Assembly: GCF_010389155.1 (NCBI RefSeq)
Contig: NC_057768.1
Location: 24,685,966-24,749,965 of the forward strand
Direction of reading: 5' to 3'
Source of the DNA: Erigeron canadensis
Lineage: Eukaryota; Streptophyta; Magnoliopsida; Asterales; Asteraceae
Length of the DNA: 64,000 nucleotides
Each line of letters opens with the position of its first letter. Positions within the stretch are counted from its first letter, which is position 1. A program made the translations under genes and the position numbers. The notes beneath the pieces were generated by a model. That model made no database searches, was not told where the DNA came from, and saw nothing but the letters and a program-made list of their open reading frames with translations. Of this stretch, positions 23,801 to 35,330 are shown piece after piece.

Positions 23801-24734
23801 TCATCAAGACCTATTTGGGTGAGCAATCCCTCCTTTCGGGTAGTGATGATTATCTTACTTCCAGGGGCTCCCGAATGTAACGGCTTTACTAGGTTCTCCC
23901 AATCGACATAGTTTTCACTCCAAATGTCATCTAACACTAGTAAAAATCGTTTCTCCTTGAGTTGATCTGAAAGAGCCATTTGAAGCCCATTTAAATCTTT
24001 AAACTCCTTGTTTTCACTTGCCATCTCTTTAAAGATGGTTTGAGTTATTTTAAAAACATCAAAATCATCAGAAACACAAACCCATGCATGGAGTTTAAAG
24101 TGATCTTTCACCGTTGTTTCATTGTACAAACTTCTAGCTAAAAAGGTCTTACCAACCCCACCCATACCAACTATAGGTACAACACTAAAGTTTTCTTTAC
24201 ATGCCCATCTCCAAACAACTTATGGAGTAATTCCTTTTTTTCTCCTACTCGTCCTATGACTTCAGATGAATCTGGAAAAGCGGTTTCGATTCTTCTACTA
24301 GTCATAGTACTTCTGGGCCTTTCATCTTTCACAACCAATCCTAGAAGTTGTGCATCCTTTTCTAGTTGTTGTAACCTAGTGGCAATACTATCTAACTGGT
24401 GATGCAGTTTTTTACTTAGTTTGAAAGTAGGGATGAGTTTTCTTACCTTGCTAGTTGTAAACTCACGATGCATGGCTTTGGTTGCCAAACTATCAAGTAC
24501 ATCATCAATATCATAAGCCAGATGTTGGAGTCTGTTGAGCCATTTTTTAACACTTTTATCAGCAATTTCTTTGTCAGAGGCATCAGTAAGGAGATCTTGG
24601 ATCATGGACAATTTATTGCCTAAATCATCGAGCTCGGACCCAATTCCTTTGGCCCGGACGATGTACTTCACTCCTTCATCTACCAGCTTACCTAAAACAA
24701 CATTGATGAGTTCAGAAGCAACGATTTCAGCCAT
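20899..24734 (-). pseudogene. CC-NB-LRR (RPP13-like-1 type) with frameshift before the P-loop
   Basis: A plant intracellular immune receptor in two reading frames. Residues 1-187 (24734 down to 24171) hold an Rx-type coiled coil starting MAEIVASELI, with the EDVID-like YDIDDVLDSL near residue 75, and end at a stop just before the P-loop. The second frame, 20899-24165, resumes at GMGGVGKT and has the NB-ARC motifs in order: AWVCVSDDFDV (RNBS-A), LLVLDDIW (kinase 2), KIIITTR (RNBS-B), CGYLPLALKVVG (GLPL), AYCSFFPKDF (RNBS-D) and MHDLLNDLA (MHD), then about 20 leucine-rich repeats. Reading back from the P-loop gives CKENFSVVPIVGMGG, as in related NLRs, so one base appears to be missing at about 24201-24209. 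The gap is too short for an intron. Everything else is open over 1,088 codons, so loss is recent or this is a sequencing error. Proteins of this type normally run about 1,250-1,300 residues from a single exon. Confidence 0.85.
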
Positions 24735-25377
24735 ACTTTATGTGTATTGTTGCCCTTATCTGTGATATCGTTGTTATAGTTTACACTTTACAGTGAAGAT
24801 TTAATATGAGAAGGAGCAATTGTTATATGTGTGTATGATAGATGATGATAAACAACGATTCAGTCATAGTTTATAGAGTGATTTCACCCAAATCTCTTGG
24901 TCAACCATATTAGTTTATTTAGTTGGCCGGCACTTGACATTTTGACAATACTATATCACATATCTTAGCTGGTAACGTGATTATTGGTATACTATTTTAT
25001 TGAATTGAATATTCTAGCTGGCAAGCAGGTGTTAACTTGTAGAAAAACCACCTACTACTATTATTATAATTTTCAAGATCTAATTAATCTCAATTTTACA
25101 AAGTAATTTATCCGTAAACTTCGGTTTAAGTTGTGTCAATTCAAACCTGTACTTTAGGATGTCACTCTCAAAGTTGTTACAAGTTATTCTGTGTTCCGTT
25201 TATCACCGTGTAAAGTTCCGTGAAGTTCCATCGCAGTTCGTAAACCTCGGCCGGGTACACAAAATTGACTCGGAGATTGGTTTCATCAATAAACATGCAT
25301 GTAATAGTGAAGCATGTGATATACATCATATAACCAACTCACTAAAGATATCTTTCTTTTATATATAATATATACTA
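24735..25377. promoter_or_regulatory. Upstream region of the NLR
   Basis: No gene. The NLR promoter and 5' UTR should lie in the first few hundred bases on the minus strand. I do not see a convincing TATA box or W-box cluster to report. Confidence 0.35.
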
Positions 25378-26702
25378 AAAGTCAATTGAAACGACCTCAA
25401 TTGACTAATTGTAAACTTTGATTTCTTAAAATTAATTAAATCAATACATGTCTAAATTAATTTACAATTTTTGGTTTCTTATCACCAATTTTACACTTTA
25501 ACCAAATTTAAAAATACTTAATTTACATTTTTTGGTTTTTTATAACCAATTTATACTTTAACCCAATTTAAAAATAATATTAATTTAATATTATTGTTAT
25601 TAGTAATTGTTTCAGACTATAATTATGATAACCATTTGATTTTTTATTACCAATTTACAGTTTGACCCAATTTAAAATATTATTAATTTAATATTATTGT
25701 TATTAGTAACTGTAATCGAACTATAAATAGGATAATCATTATTGTTATTATTATTATTATTATTATAAATTGGAATCAAACTATATTTAGGATACAAATT
25801 CTTCATATATAAACAGAACCCTATAAATAAAATTATAACACATGAAATCATTGAAAACTCTTGAACCAACTGTTACTTTTATTGTTCTTAACAACCATGA
25901 CTAACGAAAATAAAAATACTTTTTTTTGCAAGATATCAATGAAAACTCGGCCAATTATGTAATCAAATTTAAGATATTGTTTATCTGGAAGAGTTTGTAT
26001 TAAGGAAACCCTGCTATATCATCCATCCTTGATATGATTTAGCATTTATTTACATTTAAATATCTAAAAAAAAAAAAAATTAAGTATATTTTTACATTTT
26101 AAGGTGCAAGTATTATTTTTTCTTCCATATACTAATTCTTATATTGATAATGTTATAGTACCCGTGTATTTGATACAGGCCTAAAACTTAGTATTATCTA
26201 TATCTAAAACTAAGAAATAATATAAATATGCATGACAACTTTTTTTAGAAGTATAATTGTCAAACGGTTACTAACATTTTTTTCCAATTAAGTACTTGAC
26301 AACCTTCAAATGCCTTATATTTTATTTACTATTTTAAAAATTTTCACTTCAAGTATCAATAAAATCTAATTGAAAAATTAACCTATAATACTTTTAGTGA
26401 AATTAATTTACAATATATACCCTTAAATTCTAAAATCTTGTAACTACATTATATTTTTTACGTCAATAACTTACACTACGTGTCGCAACCACCGTCTCCA
26501 TCACTACAGTGTCGCATCACGTGGGTATATAACTAATATTATATCTGTTAATAACATATATATTGGTACCAGCATTAACATCATCTATCACTATACTAAA
26601 TCTAGGCTTCTTAACCTCTTTTGATAGAGCTTGTCTTTCTATTCAACTTACTTCCAAAATTCCTCCTTTTATTTCAACTATAAACTCTTCAAATTTAGTT
26701 TA

Positions 26703-26830
26703 GACATTTCATGAAACATTTTGAAGGTAATATCCAATAAATTATTACCACTGCTACTTCAGTTTTGACATTTCATGAAACATTTTGAAGGTAATATCCA
26801 ATAAATTATTACCACTGCTACTTCAGTTTT
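26703..26830. repeat. Perfect 64-bp tandem duplication
   Basis: Positions 26703-26766 and 26767-26830 appear identical (GACATTTCATGAAACATTTT to CTTCAGTTTT). The absence of differences suggests a recent event. Confidence 0.95.
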
Positions 26831-27658
26831 TGATTATGCCTTATGTGAATCGAAAAGATGAGAGATGGAACGAGCACTATTTTAATATGATTATCAAAAT
26901 ACCATAATACCCCTCTTTTAGTTTATTATAATTTTAATTATGACCATAGATTGTAAATAGATCTAGACTCGTGTCAAATATATGGGTTTTACAACATTAT
27001 CAATATAAAAATTTATATATGGAATAAAAAAAATACTTAAACATTAAACATAAAATATACTTAAAAAAGAATTAAGATCCTCAAATGTAAATACTGAATG
27101 TATTTATTTGTTGGGTTCAAAAAAGTAGCCATTTAAAAAGAAATTGAGATATTTAAGTCATTATCGTAGTTTTCAATTCAAAAAAGAATTTGTAAAAAAT
27201 TTATTTTCGTTAAGTTGTTGAAAACAACAAAAGTAGAGTTGGTTCGTGGGATTTTGGATTATTTCGTGTTTTGTGATTTTATTTGTAAGATATAGTTATA
27301 TAAGAAGAATTTGTATCCTAAATATAATTTGATTCTATTTACAATAACAACAATGATTATCTTAATTATAGTTTGATTACAATTACTAATAACAACGATA
27401 TTAATTACAATTAATAATATAAAATGAATATTGATATAAATATTCCAAATGTTGTAACCTCTCTAACTTTTAGCTATATTTTATTATTAGATAGACATTA
27501 TGCAATAAAGTAATAATTATTTTTTAATTGGGTTAAAGTGTAAATTGGTGATGAAAAATCAAAAAGTGTAAATTAATTTAGACATGTATTGATTTAATTA
27601 ATTTTGAGTAATTGAGAGTTGTGGTTGGTCAATTGAGATTAGGTCAGTTGCCTTTTAG

Positions 27659-28146
27659 TAGAGGTGTAAGAAGCGGTTAACCGATTTCGGTTATTAATTT
27701 TAATAATCGGTTTCGGTTATTTTTTGAAACAGTAATAATCGATTACGGTTAACTTGTACCGGTTAATAACCGGTTTTCTAGGTTTTAAAACTGGTACCTA
27801 TCTAACTGATTTCGATTAATAATAACCGGTTAACCTATTCGGTTTTTTTAACCGCCTATTATAATATTGAGAAAGTGGTGAACAATGTGAAAAAACAATC
27901 GTTTCCGACAAGCCTAAGCGACAAACCCATATTCCGAAAAAACTTATATTCCAAATAAACATCATTTTCTAAGCACAACAAATTTCATCATCCCAAATCT
28001 CAAAAACAACCAAAATTGATGTTGGATCGGATGAAATAAGCATTAATCTATATATAGTATAGATATATTGAAAGCAAATGAAATAATCTGATGGTGCAAT
28101 CTTTCTGATTATATATAAGTGTATGTATATAGTATGATTGATATTG

Positions 28147-28177
<31 letters not shown>

Positions 28178-28415
28178 ATTAATAATATGTATATAATATG
28201 TGATTAACCGGTTAACCGGTTATTATTTGGAATAATTAACCGGTTATAGGTTAACCGATTAATAATCGGTTTTGGTTTTGAAAAGAGTAATCGGTTAGTA
28301 ACCTACGGTTTCTGGTAACCTATAATCGGTTTTTACTATTCCGGTTATTAACCGATTTCGGTTACCGGTTACAAATCGATTCGGTTCGGTTAATCGGTTT
28401 TTTCTTGTACCTCTA
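27659..28415. mobile_element. Non-autonomous hAT element, 8-bp target duplication
   Basis: The ends are TAGAGGTGTAAGAAGCGGTT and its near-complement, CGGTTTTTTCTTGTACCTCTA. The flanks are CCTTTTAG at 27651-27658 and 28416-28423, an 8-bp duplication expected of hAT elements. Subterminal regions carry many AACCGGTT/ACCGATT motifs in both orientations (27675-27855 and 28204-28400), as for transposase-binding sites. A (TA)n tract lies at 28149-28172. No transposase is encoded in the 757 bp. Confidence 0.9.
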
Positions 28416-28440
28416 CCTTTTAGTATATATTAAGATAAGA

Positions 28441-29277
28441 CTAAGATAAGATTTAAATTAAGATTAAGATTGATTGAAAGGTCCATTACAAGTGCAACCC
28501 TCTTAAATAGAATATTTTGAGTTCAAAACCCTTTTCCTAGGGTTCAATAAAGATAATGTTCAGAATCCCGTCATTTAATTATGAGAAATACATTATACAT
28601 ATCTATATCTATATTATCTTATAAAGCATTTTGTCTTTTTTACAAATTTCAATTCATGATTTGAAGTACCTAACATACCTCTCTTTTTTATTCACTAATT
28701 TAAACATCCTTAACTAATATACCTATAATACCCTTTAATCCCAACCAATCATTTTCTTCTCTCTCCTCATATCTCAATCACTCATATTTTTCTTCTCTCC
28801 TCCATAAATCATTTTATTCATCTAATTCATTCAAACTCTTTTATCTCAAAATTCGTATATCGATAAATTATAAAAATTGTATGGGTGTTCTTAAAATTTC
28901 ATGCTCTTTCATTAGAGATGTCGTTCGATATACTTTCGATGAATTTTTAAATGCGAGAGCGGAGCCCGTACGGATAAAGCATTTGGCTATCACACTCTAT
29001 CACTTATCACCTTTTATGACCTATCATCCCTACCATCTCACCAACGCAATGCGCGAACATTTTCCCTCGTGTAAATATAAACAAATATACTCGTTTTAAA
29101 TCAGTTTATCTGTCTAATATATTTCATCTTCATCATTATTTACATGTAGAAAGAACTTTTATTTCATAACAAATTTATTAGCTTTCATATATCACTCAAT
29201 TTCAGGGTAAATTATCTTGAAAAATCCCGTCTTAAGTTGTGATAGCAATTTTTTCTCGAACTAAGTCGTTGAATATT
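28441..29277. other. AT-rich intergenic
   Basis: No supported gene. TCTATATCTATATTATCTTA near 28602 resembles the 5' end of plant Helitrons. An ORF at 28881-29099 is unrecognised and probably chance. From about 29240 the sequence matches 4345 onward, marking the upstream edge of duplication unit 2. Confidence 0.4.
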
Positions 29278-29287
29278 TTGCAGTAAA

Positions 29288-29560
29288 CTCCTTCGGATTT
29301 AGCCCAACTGGACATTTAATGCCCCTTATGTCTTTCAACCAAATGTTGGCAACGGGTTCAAAACCTTTGAAAGACATATTGGAAGTCTTTGCCAATGAGG
29401 TGGAGCATGGGGGTTTTCTCTAGCATTAGCTAGTTTCCTCCATAACGGTAGTGGGACTTCCACAGCCAGTCATGCCCTCGGTTTGACTGTGCTGGTGACG
29501 TGGTCAATCTCTACCGGACGATGAAGAGGCATGCCGCTGAGTCCAATCACCACTGCTGTT

Positions 29561-29608
<48 letters not shown>
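29288..29608 (+). mobile_element. SINE with (AT)n tail and 10-bp target duplication
   Basis: TTGCAGTAAA flanks both sides (29278-29287 and 29609-29618), while unit 1 has a single, nearly identical CTGCAGTAAA at 4386-4395. The body has an A-box-like TTTAGCCCAACTGG near 29299 and a B-box-like GGGTTCAAAACC near 29356, and ends in a long AT run (29566-29608). A polymerase III-derived SINE is the simplest reading; the boxes are degenerate. Confidence 0.7.
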
Positions 29609-29611
<3 letters not shown>

Positions 29612-29711
29612 CAGTAAAACTATATCTTAAAAAGTTAAAAAGGACCTAAAAAGGATAATCATTTTCTTCCTTATATATTTTGTCTTGTACTTTATCCACC
29701 CCTAATCCCCA

Positions 29712-30881
29712 ATTATATATATACTAAAAACGTATGTAAATGTAGAAGTACTTTATGCGTGAAATGTACAAGTATTTAAAACACATACTAATTTTAACCA
29801 AATTTCGTTTTAACCCCTAAATTTTAACGAAATTTCATTTTAACCATTAAAATTTCTATAATATACTAAAAACTTATGCAAATGTACAAGTACTTTATGC
29901 GTAAAATGTACAAGCATTTAAAGCACATACTAATTTTAACCCCTTAAATTTTAACCAAATTTCGTTTTAACCCTTAAATTTTTCTATTTTTTTAACTTTT
30001 ATCACACATCAAAGTTTTCGCTTTCATTTTTGTGACACTAAACTTTTAGGTTCTCATGTTTTTATTAAACAACTTTCACACAGTTACGAGTTTACTTTTA
30101 AACATTTGGTCTTTGATTATTTTCATTTAAGTACTTTATGCGTGGAATGTACAAGCTTTAACGTTATGCGTAGAATGTACAAGTTCTTATAGCACATAAT
30201 AATTTTTACCATTTTTCATTTTAACCTCCTAAACTTTCTATCTTTTTAGTTTTTGCCTCATATTAAAGTTTTCGTTTTTATTTTCTTGACATTAAATTTT
30301 TGGGTTCTCATGTTTTCATCAACTAACTTTCACTATTTGGTTTTGACTATTTTTATTCGTCTTTTTATATACATAACGTATTTTAATTTGCCCCACATCA
30401 AAGTTTCTGTTTTTTCTTTTCTTGACACTGATTTTTTGGGTTCTCATGTTTTCATCAAATAACTTTCACATAATTACGATTTTACTTTTTAAACATTTAG
30501 TTTGACTATTTTCATCCATTTTTCTTATATATAACGTTTATAAATTTTCCCCACATCAAAGTTTTCATTTTTAACTTTTGCCCCACATTAAAGTTTTCGA
30601 TTTTATTTTCTTGACACTAAATTTTTGGGTTCTCATGTTTTCATCAAATAACTTTCACCTGATTACGATTTTACTTTTAAATATTTGGTTTTGACTATTT
30701 TTATTCTCTTTTTATATACATAGAGTTTTACATTTGCCCCACATCAAAGTTTTCGTTTTTATTTTCTTGCCACTGAATTTTTGAGTTCTCATGTTTTCAT
30801 TAAATAACTTTCACATGGTTACAATTTTTCTTTTTTCGTATAAATGTGTATCCCGCGACAACGTACGGGTATTATAACTAG
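29712..30881 (+). mobile_element. Non-autonomous Helitron-like insertion
   Basis: Inserted relative to unit 1: CCCCA before it and TTTCTT after it are adjacent at about 4493-4500. The left end reads TATATATATACTAAAAACG, and the right end TCCCGCGACAACGTACGGGT then ATTATAACTAG|T, a hairpin followed by CTAG as in Helitrons, with no target duplication. The inside is a tandem of about 200-bp units with the text CACATCAAAGTTTTCGTTTT and TTGGGTTCTCATGTTTTCAT (five or so copies, 30000-30840). No coding capacity. Confidence 0.7.
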
Positions 30882-31184
30882 TTTCTTGACTTTCTTCCTA
30901 AATTCATTTATATACGATTACAAAAAATAATAATAATCAATTATAATTGTTGAATAACTTTTCATTATTATAAGGGTAATGATATTGAAAGCTGATGACA
31001 ACTAATCAAATATTATATTTCCCATTTTCACCTCTTAAGCTAACAAATCATCATCATCAGGTATTCAGGTCAATCACAACCCTCTCTTCTCTGTTTTTAT
31101 ATATATATTTTTTGCAGCTTAATTCTTATCCTGAACTACCCGGATTAAATACAATTTATATATATATATATATATATATATAGG

Positions 31185-31850
31185 AAAGTTATTTTTAGTA
31201 CAAGGGTTTGAAAAAATACAAAAAGTACAACGTATTTCCTTCTTCTTCTTCCTTCTTCCTTCTATATCCGAACACCACCACCACCACCACCATGATCATC
31301 TCCGACCACCACCATGATCCTCCGGCGACGGCGACCATCTCTGGCGAGAGTTACACATGTGTAAGTACAACTTTTTTTTAGCATTTTAGGGTTTAAAATT
31401 TCTAGGTTTTTTCCTTCGCGAGACAATCACCACCAACCACCATCATCTCCGACTACCCAGCGACGGCGCCGGCGCCGGCAGCAAGGGCGGAGCCCGTACC
31501 GTAGCACACCGCCACCATCTCTTGGATCGCCGCCCATCAAATCCATACGACTCCCATATGCGTCCCTTGACGGTTAAGTTTAGAACGGATGAGAGCCTCT
31601 GGCCCGTACCGTATCCACCCGAAAACGAACCTAATTCTCGCCGGAAAGTTAACTAACACATGTGTAAGTTGTAGTTACACATGTGTAACTCTCGCCGGAG
31701 ATGGTCGCTATCGCCGGAGGATCATGGTGGTGATCGGAAATGGAAGGAAGAAGGAAGAAGAAGTGTGTAAGTTAAGTTACACATGTGTAACATGTACTAT
31801 AAAAAGTACATGTATTATAAATAACCCACCCATATATATATATATATATA
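31185..31850. mobile_element. Foldback element with 120-bp GC-rich arms
   Basis: The arm at about 31245-31365 (CCTTCTTCCTTC, CACCACCATGATCCTCCGGC, GGCGAGAGTTACACATGTGT) is inverted at about 31670-31765 (ACACATGTGTAACTCTCGCC, GCCGGAGGATCATGGTGGTG, GGAAGAAGGAAG). The palindrome ACACATGTGT occurs several times. The element sits between two (TA)n tracts. The 95-codon ORF at 31589-31876 is made of arm sequence and is not a gene. Confidence 0.75.
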
Positions 31851-32145
31851 TAGTGTTAGGTTATTACGAGAACTAATTTTTTGTCGAGAACTGCGATAAC
31901 TATTTAGAACCATTGATGATGTTGATCAATGGCTATAAATAGGCAATATTTTAACTAATTATTATATGATTAATGATTAATTTAATAATTAAAGAGGGGC
32001 AAAAGGGGAATTAAGATTTAAACAAGGAGACAAAAACGCATATATTTATGGAGTTATGAATCCTTTGACTTTTTAAGGATTCAATATAATTATATTTACT
32101 TATTATGATTACGATATAAATTAAACCCATACAATTTATTTAAAA

Positions 32146-33604
32146 GAGAAATTATCACAAATCGTCCCTGTGGTTTGCTCGATTCGCATTTTCATCCCTG
32201 TACTTTTTTTTTATCACTAAGTGTCCCTGAGCTTTTCCAATTCATTGCCAGACGTCCCTACTACAAACGTCCGTCCCTTTTTAGCCGTTATGCCCCTCAC
32301 GTGCTTGCCACGTGAGGGTAAAATCGTCCACCTACACTAAAAACAAATCACATGGACTATTTCTTGATAGGTTACATTCTTTATAAAAATTAAATACATT
32401 CTTTATAAATAAATGATTTCTATTTTCTTCCCTACATTACTTTTTAAATTCACATAACCCTATCCCATTCAATCTAAATATCTATTTCTATCCATACTAC
32501 CATACTACTATTCTAAAGCTTTAATCACCATCAATATCGCCGTTTTTGTTTTTATGTTCTTTTTCTCAACACATAGATTTGTGTTTTTGTATTGCTTATT
32601 TTTCTTCATCTGTTGATTAGAGCTTTAATCATCATCGTCATCTTGTTTTTCTTCTTCTTTTATTTTGGATCTGAGATGTATATATATACGGTGAAGATGA
32701 TGAAGTGCGGTGGTGGATCTCAGTTTCCGGCGACTTTTCCGGTGGTGCAAGATACCCGACCCGATTCATAACCCATTCCCATATACCTTATTAAACAACC
32801 CCTTTATTCCTTTACATGGGAATATGTTTTACTCGTCGGGAAAATACGGTAACCAGGATAGATACATACGTCGGCAGATTGACTTGCCGGGTTTTGGCTC
32901 GATATAGCATGGTGTGTTAGTTTAATTTTCACTTGTGGGTCGTTTATGGGTCCGTTTTTTTCTTTCAAAACAAAACGAGTCAGTTGTATACTCGTATAAA
33001 TTAGTATTTGAGTTTATATAATTGGAAACGTTAGGTAATTGATCGAATTATGGATCATACTTTTTATCCTTAGGTAGGTTTAGTGTTTTATTTCTTTTAT
33101 AGTTCTCACGTAATGGTGCATACAATATACCTGCTTGAGCCTCATATAATCAATTATTACACCACTGTAAAGTGTAACTTGTGTTTCCAAATATGTATGT
33201 GTATTCATTTAATCATTTATTCATTAGTGATGAATCGCTTTATAAGAAATATATGTATATCTGTATGATATAACTGGTGGATTTGTTATCGTATTTGGAA
33301 GAAAAGAAAGAATGGTGATGGTGATGGTGGTGGTTGAAAAAAGGGAGAAGAAAGAGGAGGAAGAAGGGTATTTTATATCATTATCACAAATAGTCCCTGT
33401 GGTTTGTTTTTAATGTAGGTGGACAATTTTACCCTCACGTGGCAAGCACGTGAGGGACTTAACGGCTAAAAAGGGACGGACGTTTGTAGTAGGGATGTTT
33501 GGCAATGAATTGGAAAAGCCTAGGGACACTTAGTGATAAAAAAAAAGTACAGGGACGAAAATGCGAATCGAGCAAACCACAGGGACGATTTGTGATAATT
33601 TCTC
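32146..33604. mobile_element. Non-autonomous MULE with 200-bp TIRs (Pack-MULE candidate)
   Basis: The terminal inverted repeats, about 200 bp, start GAGAAATTATCACAAATCGT and contain CCCTGTGGTTTG and CACGTGCTTGCCACGTGAGG. They are bounded by the exact 9-bp duplication TATTTAAAA (32137-32145 and 33605-33613). The interior, 32350-33390, is not repetitive: it has CT-rich UTR-like DNA, an ATG at 32700 and a 65-codon ORF at 32710-32907 with the text FYSSGKYGNQDRYIRRQIDL. That looks like an acquired gene fragment, but I do not recognise the parent gene. Confidence 0.85.
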
Positions 33605-33889
33605 TATTTAAAATTAAACCCATACATTCATCAGCCAACTACTAGTCTTTTTAAATTAAACCTATACAATTTATTTAAAATTAGCGAATGACGTTTTTAT
33701 CACCCATAACCATTTCATACATTAACTTTTGCTATTCTGCGAACACATGTATTTTTATAACAATTATATATGAATTGCGTACACACGTAAATATATATTT
33801 TATCACATGAAATTGTATATGCATAAGTGTAAATAGATACAAAGACAAAATAGACTTAAACTCGTGAAATCTTAATCTTTTTAGGGTCT

Positions 33890-34085
33890 ACATATTTGTA
33901 TGCATAGGTGTACACAAATATACATATTTGTATGCATGGATGGACACAAGTGTACATACGTCTACATATTTGCATGCATAGGTGTACACATGTATACATA
34001 TTTGTATGCATAGGTGTACACAGGTGCATATATTTTATGCATGGGTGTACACAAGTGCACATCTTTTTATGCATATGTATGCAAA
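33890..34085. repeat. Minisatellite of about 35-bp units
   Basis: Five or so diverged units of the form ACATATTTGTATGCATAGGT followed by GTACACA. The ORFs on both strands (33856-34074 and 33908-34117) are products of the repeat and not genes. Confidence 0.85.
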
Positions 34086-34555
34086 TTAATATGTGTAGGC
34101 GCTTTGTTTACATGTGAATCATCAACGCTCAAAATATAAAAGATTAAACACAACATGGGATGATCGTAAAGATACATGCTCATTAACTAATAAATGAAAT
34201 AAATGGCGAAATAATTAATTTTGAAAAGACCAACAAAGTAAGCAAATACTATTGAAAATTGAAGAATATGATTCCGAGTATATGTTAATATGGATTTAAG
34301 ATTAAACATGATTTTCTCCATTATTTCTTAATTAAATACAAAAGTAGATAATGACTAAGGATGACCATGATGTTCGTTATTTTAAAAAAATGATAACCGC
34401 TTGTTTTAGTCTATTACATTATGAGAGAAATATGGATTTAATTTAATAAATTTATTAATCAAAAAGCATAAAATATAAAACTACAATAATACCCTTGATG
34501 ATAAATGGTTCTCGCAGTTCTCGACAAAAATGTAGTTCTCATAATATCTTTTTAC

Positions 34556-35076
34556 TATATATATATATTATATATCTATATATACACTAGATTTTAGACC
34601 TTTGTCCGACACTGGACATGGGGTTTATGATATTATCAATATTAGATCTTAATACATTTAATTCATAAAAGCTTATAATTTTGAAAAAAAATTGGTTCTA
34701 AGTGTTATACTTTGCAAGTTGTAGTACAATAATCATAGGTTCGTCACTGTCATTATTAGCTGAGCCATATTGATAAAATTGTTTGTAGTAGTCATTCCAC
34801 CAGGCATGTGCTACAATAATTTCTCTATTATATAATTTTTTGAAACCAAATGTACTCATAATGTCATATTATTATCAAATAAATTAAGAATTACTCGTAA
34901 AATATAAACATACTTGTGATTTTATATTTGACATTCAAGTATATGTATTTGATCATGATGTGACCCATAACATGAATATGTTTATTTTCAATCAATGTCT
35001 TATGATAATTAGATAACAATTAAGATTGTTTTCATATTCTTTTATAACAATTAGAACTCTTTATTTTAGTGACAAT
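34556..35076. other. AT-rich intergenic
   Basis: No gene. AGACCTTTGTCCGACACTGG near 34598 is a GC-rich scrap of the Helitron-end kind. Confidence 0.4.
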
Positions 35077-35330
35077 TGTTGTAAGTCCCAACTCAATAGA
35101 TGGTACTCTACTGGAGACACCTCTTTGTCGATAGTGAAGTTTCTTTGCAATACGTTCACTGAATCTGGACGAGACCAGTTACAGTGAGCAGTATACCAGG
35201 TTAATCTGGAAGGTTTACTTATTAAGGTGACAAGTGTAAATAAGTAAATACAATGCAATAAGTAAATAACTTGTAAAGTAAAGGTGAGAATGTATTTTTC
35301 ACGTGTATTTTATTTATTTCCAAAATGTAA
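35077..35330 (-). repeat. Partial LTR, same family as 10505-11460
   Basis: Starting TGTTGTAAGTCCCAACTC, the minus strand reproduces the 3' half of the solo LTR: the GTACCAT, GGTGTCT, TTGCAAAG, CCAGTT and AATAAAATACA segments occur in the same order. It preserves a TG terminus at 35077, supporting the LTR reading of the family. Confidence 0.55.

Larger units (their letters stand above)
25378..28440. mobile_element. Large element with inverted ends, containing a hAT insertion
   Basis: The left end (ACTAAAAGTCAATTGA then AATTAATTAAATCAATACAT, TCTAAATTAATTTACA, CACCAATTTTACACTTTAA) recurs inverted at 27530-27658 (TTAAAGTGTAAATTGGTGAT, ATGTATTGATTTAATTAATT, GGTCAATTGAGA). The right outer end continues after the hAT element at about 28424. 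The interior is AT-rich, includes local duplications (25500-25600 against 25640-25740) and has no transposase. Class unresolved. Confidence 0.55.
31855..34555. mobile_element. TIR element hosting a MULE
   Basis: The left end (GTTATTACGAGAACTAATTT, TTGTCGAGAACTGCGATAAC, TAGAACC) is mirrored at 34505-34555 (GGTTCTCGCAGTTCTCGACA, AATGTAGTTCTCATAATATC). It is about 2.7 kb, or 1.2 kb without the nested MULE. The interior includes the minisatellite at 33890-34085. No transposase is seen, so the superfamily is undetermined. Confidence 0.65.

Noticed and set aside
24171..24205. A mini-intron (GTAAAG..CTATAG) joining the two NLR frames
   Set aside because: About 35 nt is too short for a plant intron, and removal would delete the conserved residues before the P-loop; a one-base deletion explains the frame change.
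28881..29099. 72-codon ORF beginning MGVLKISCSF
   Set aside because: No recognisable motif, no splice or promoter support and AT-rich repeat surroundings.
31589..31876. 95-codon ORF
   Set aside because: It consists of the inverted arms of the foldback element and a TA run.
33856..34117. Cys/His-rich ORFs on both strands resembling small metal-binding proteins
   Set aside because: Both arise from the 35-bp minisatellite, which reads open in several frames.
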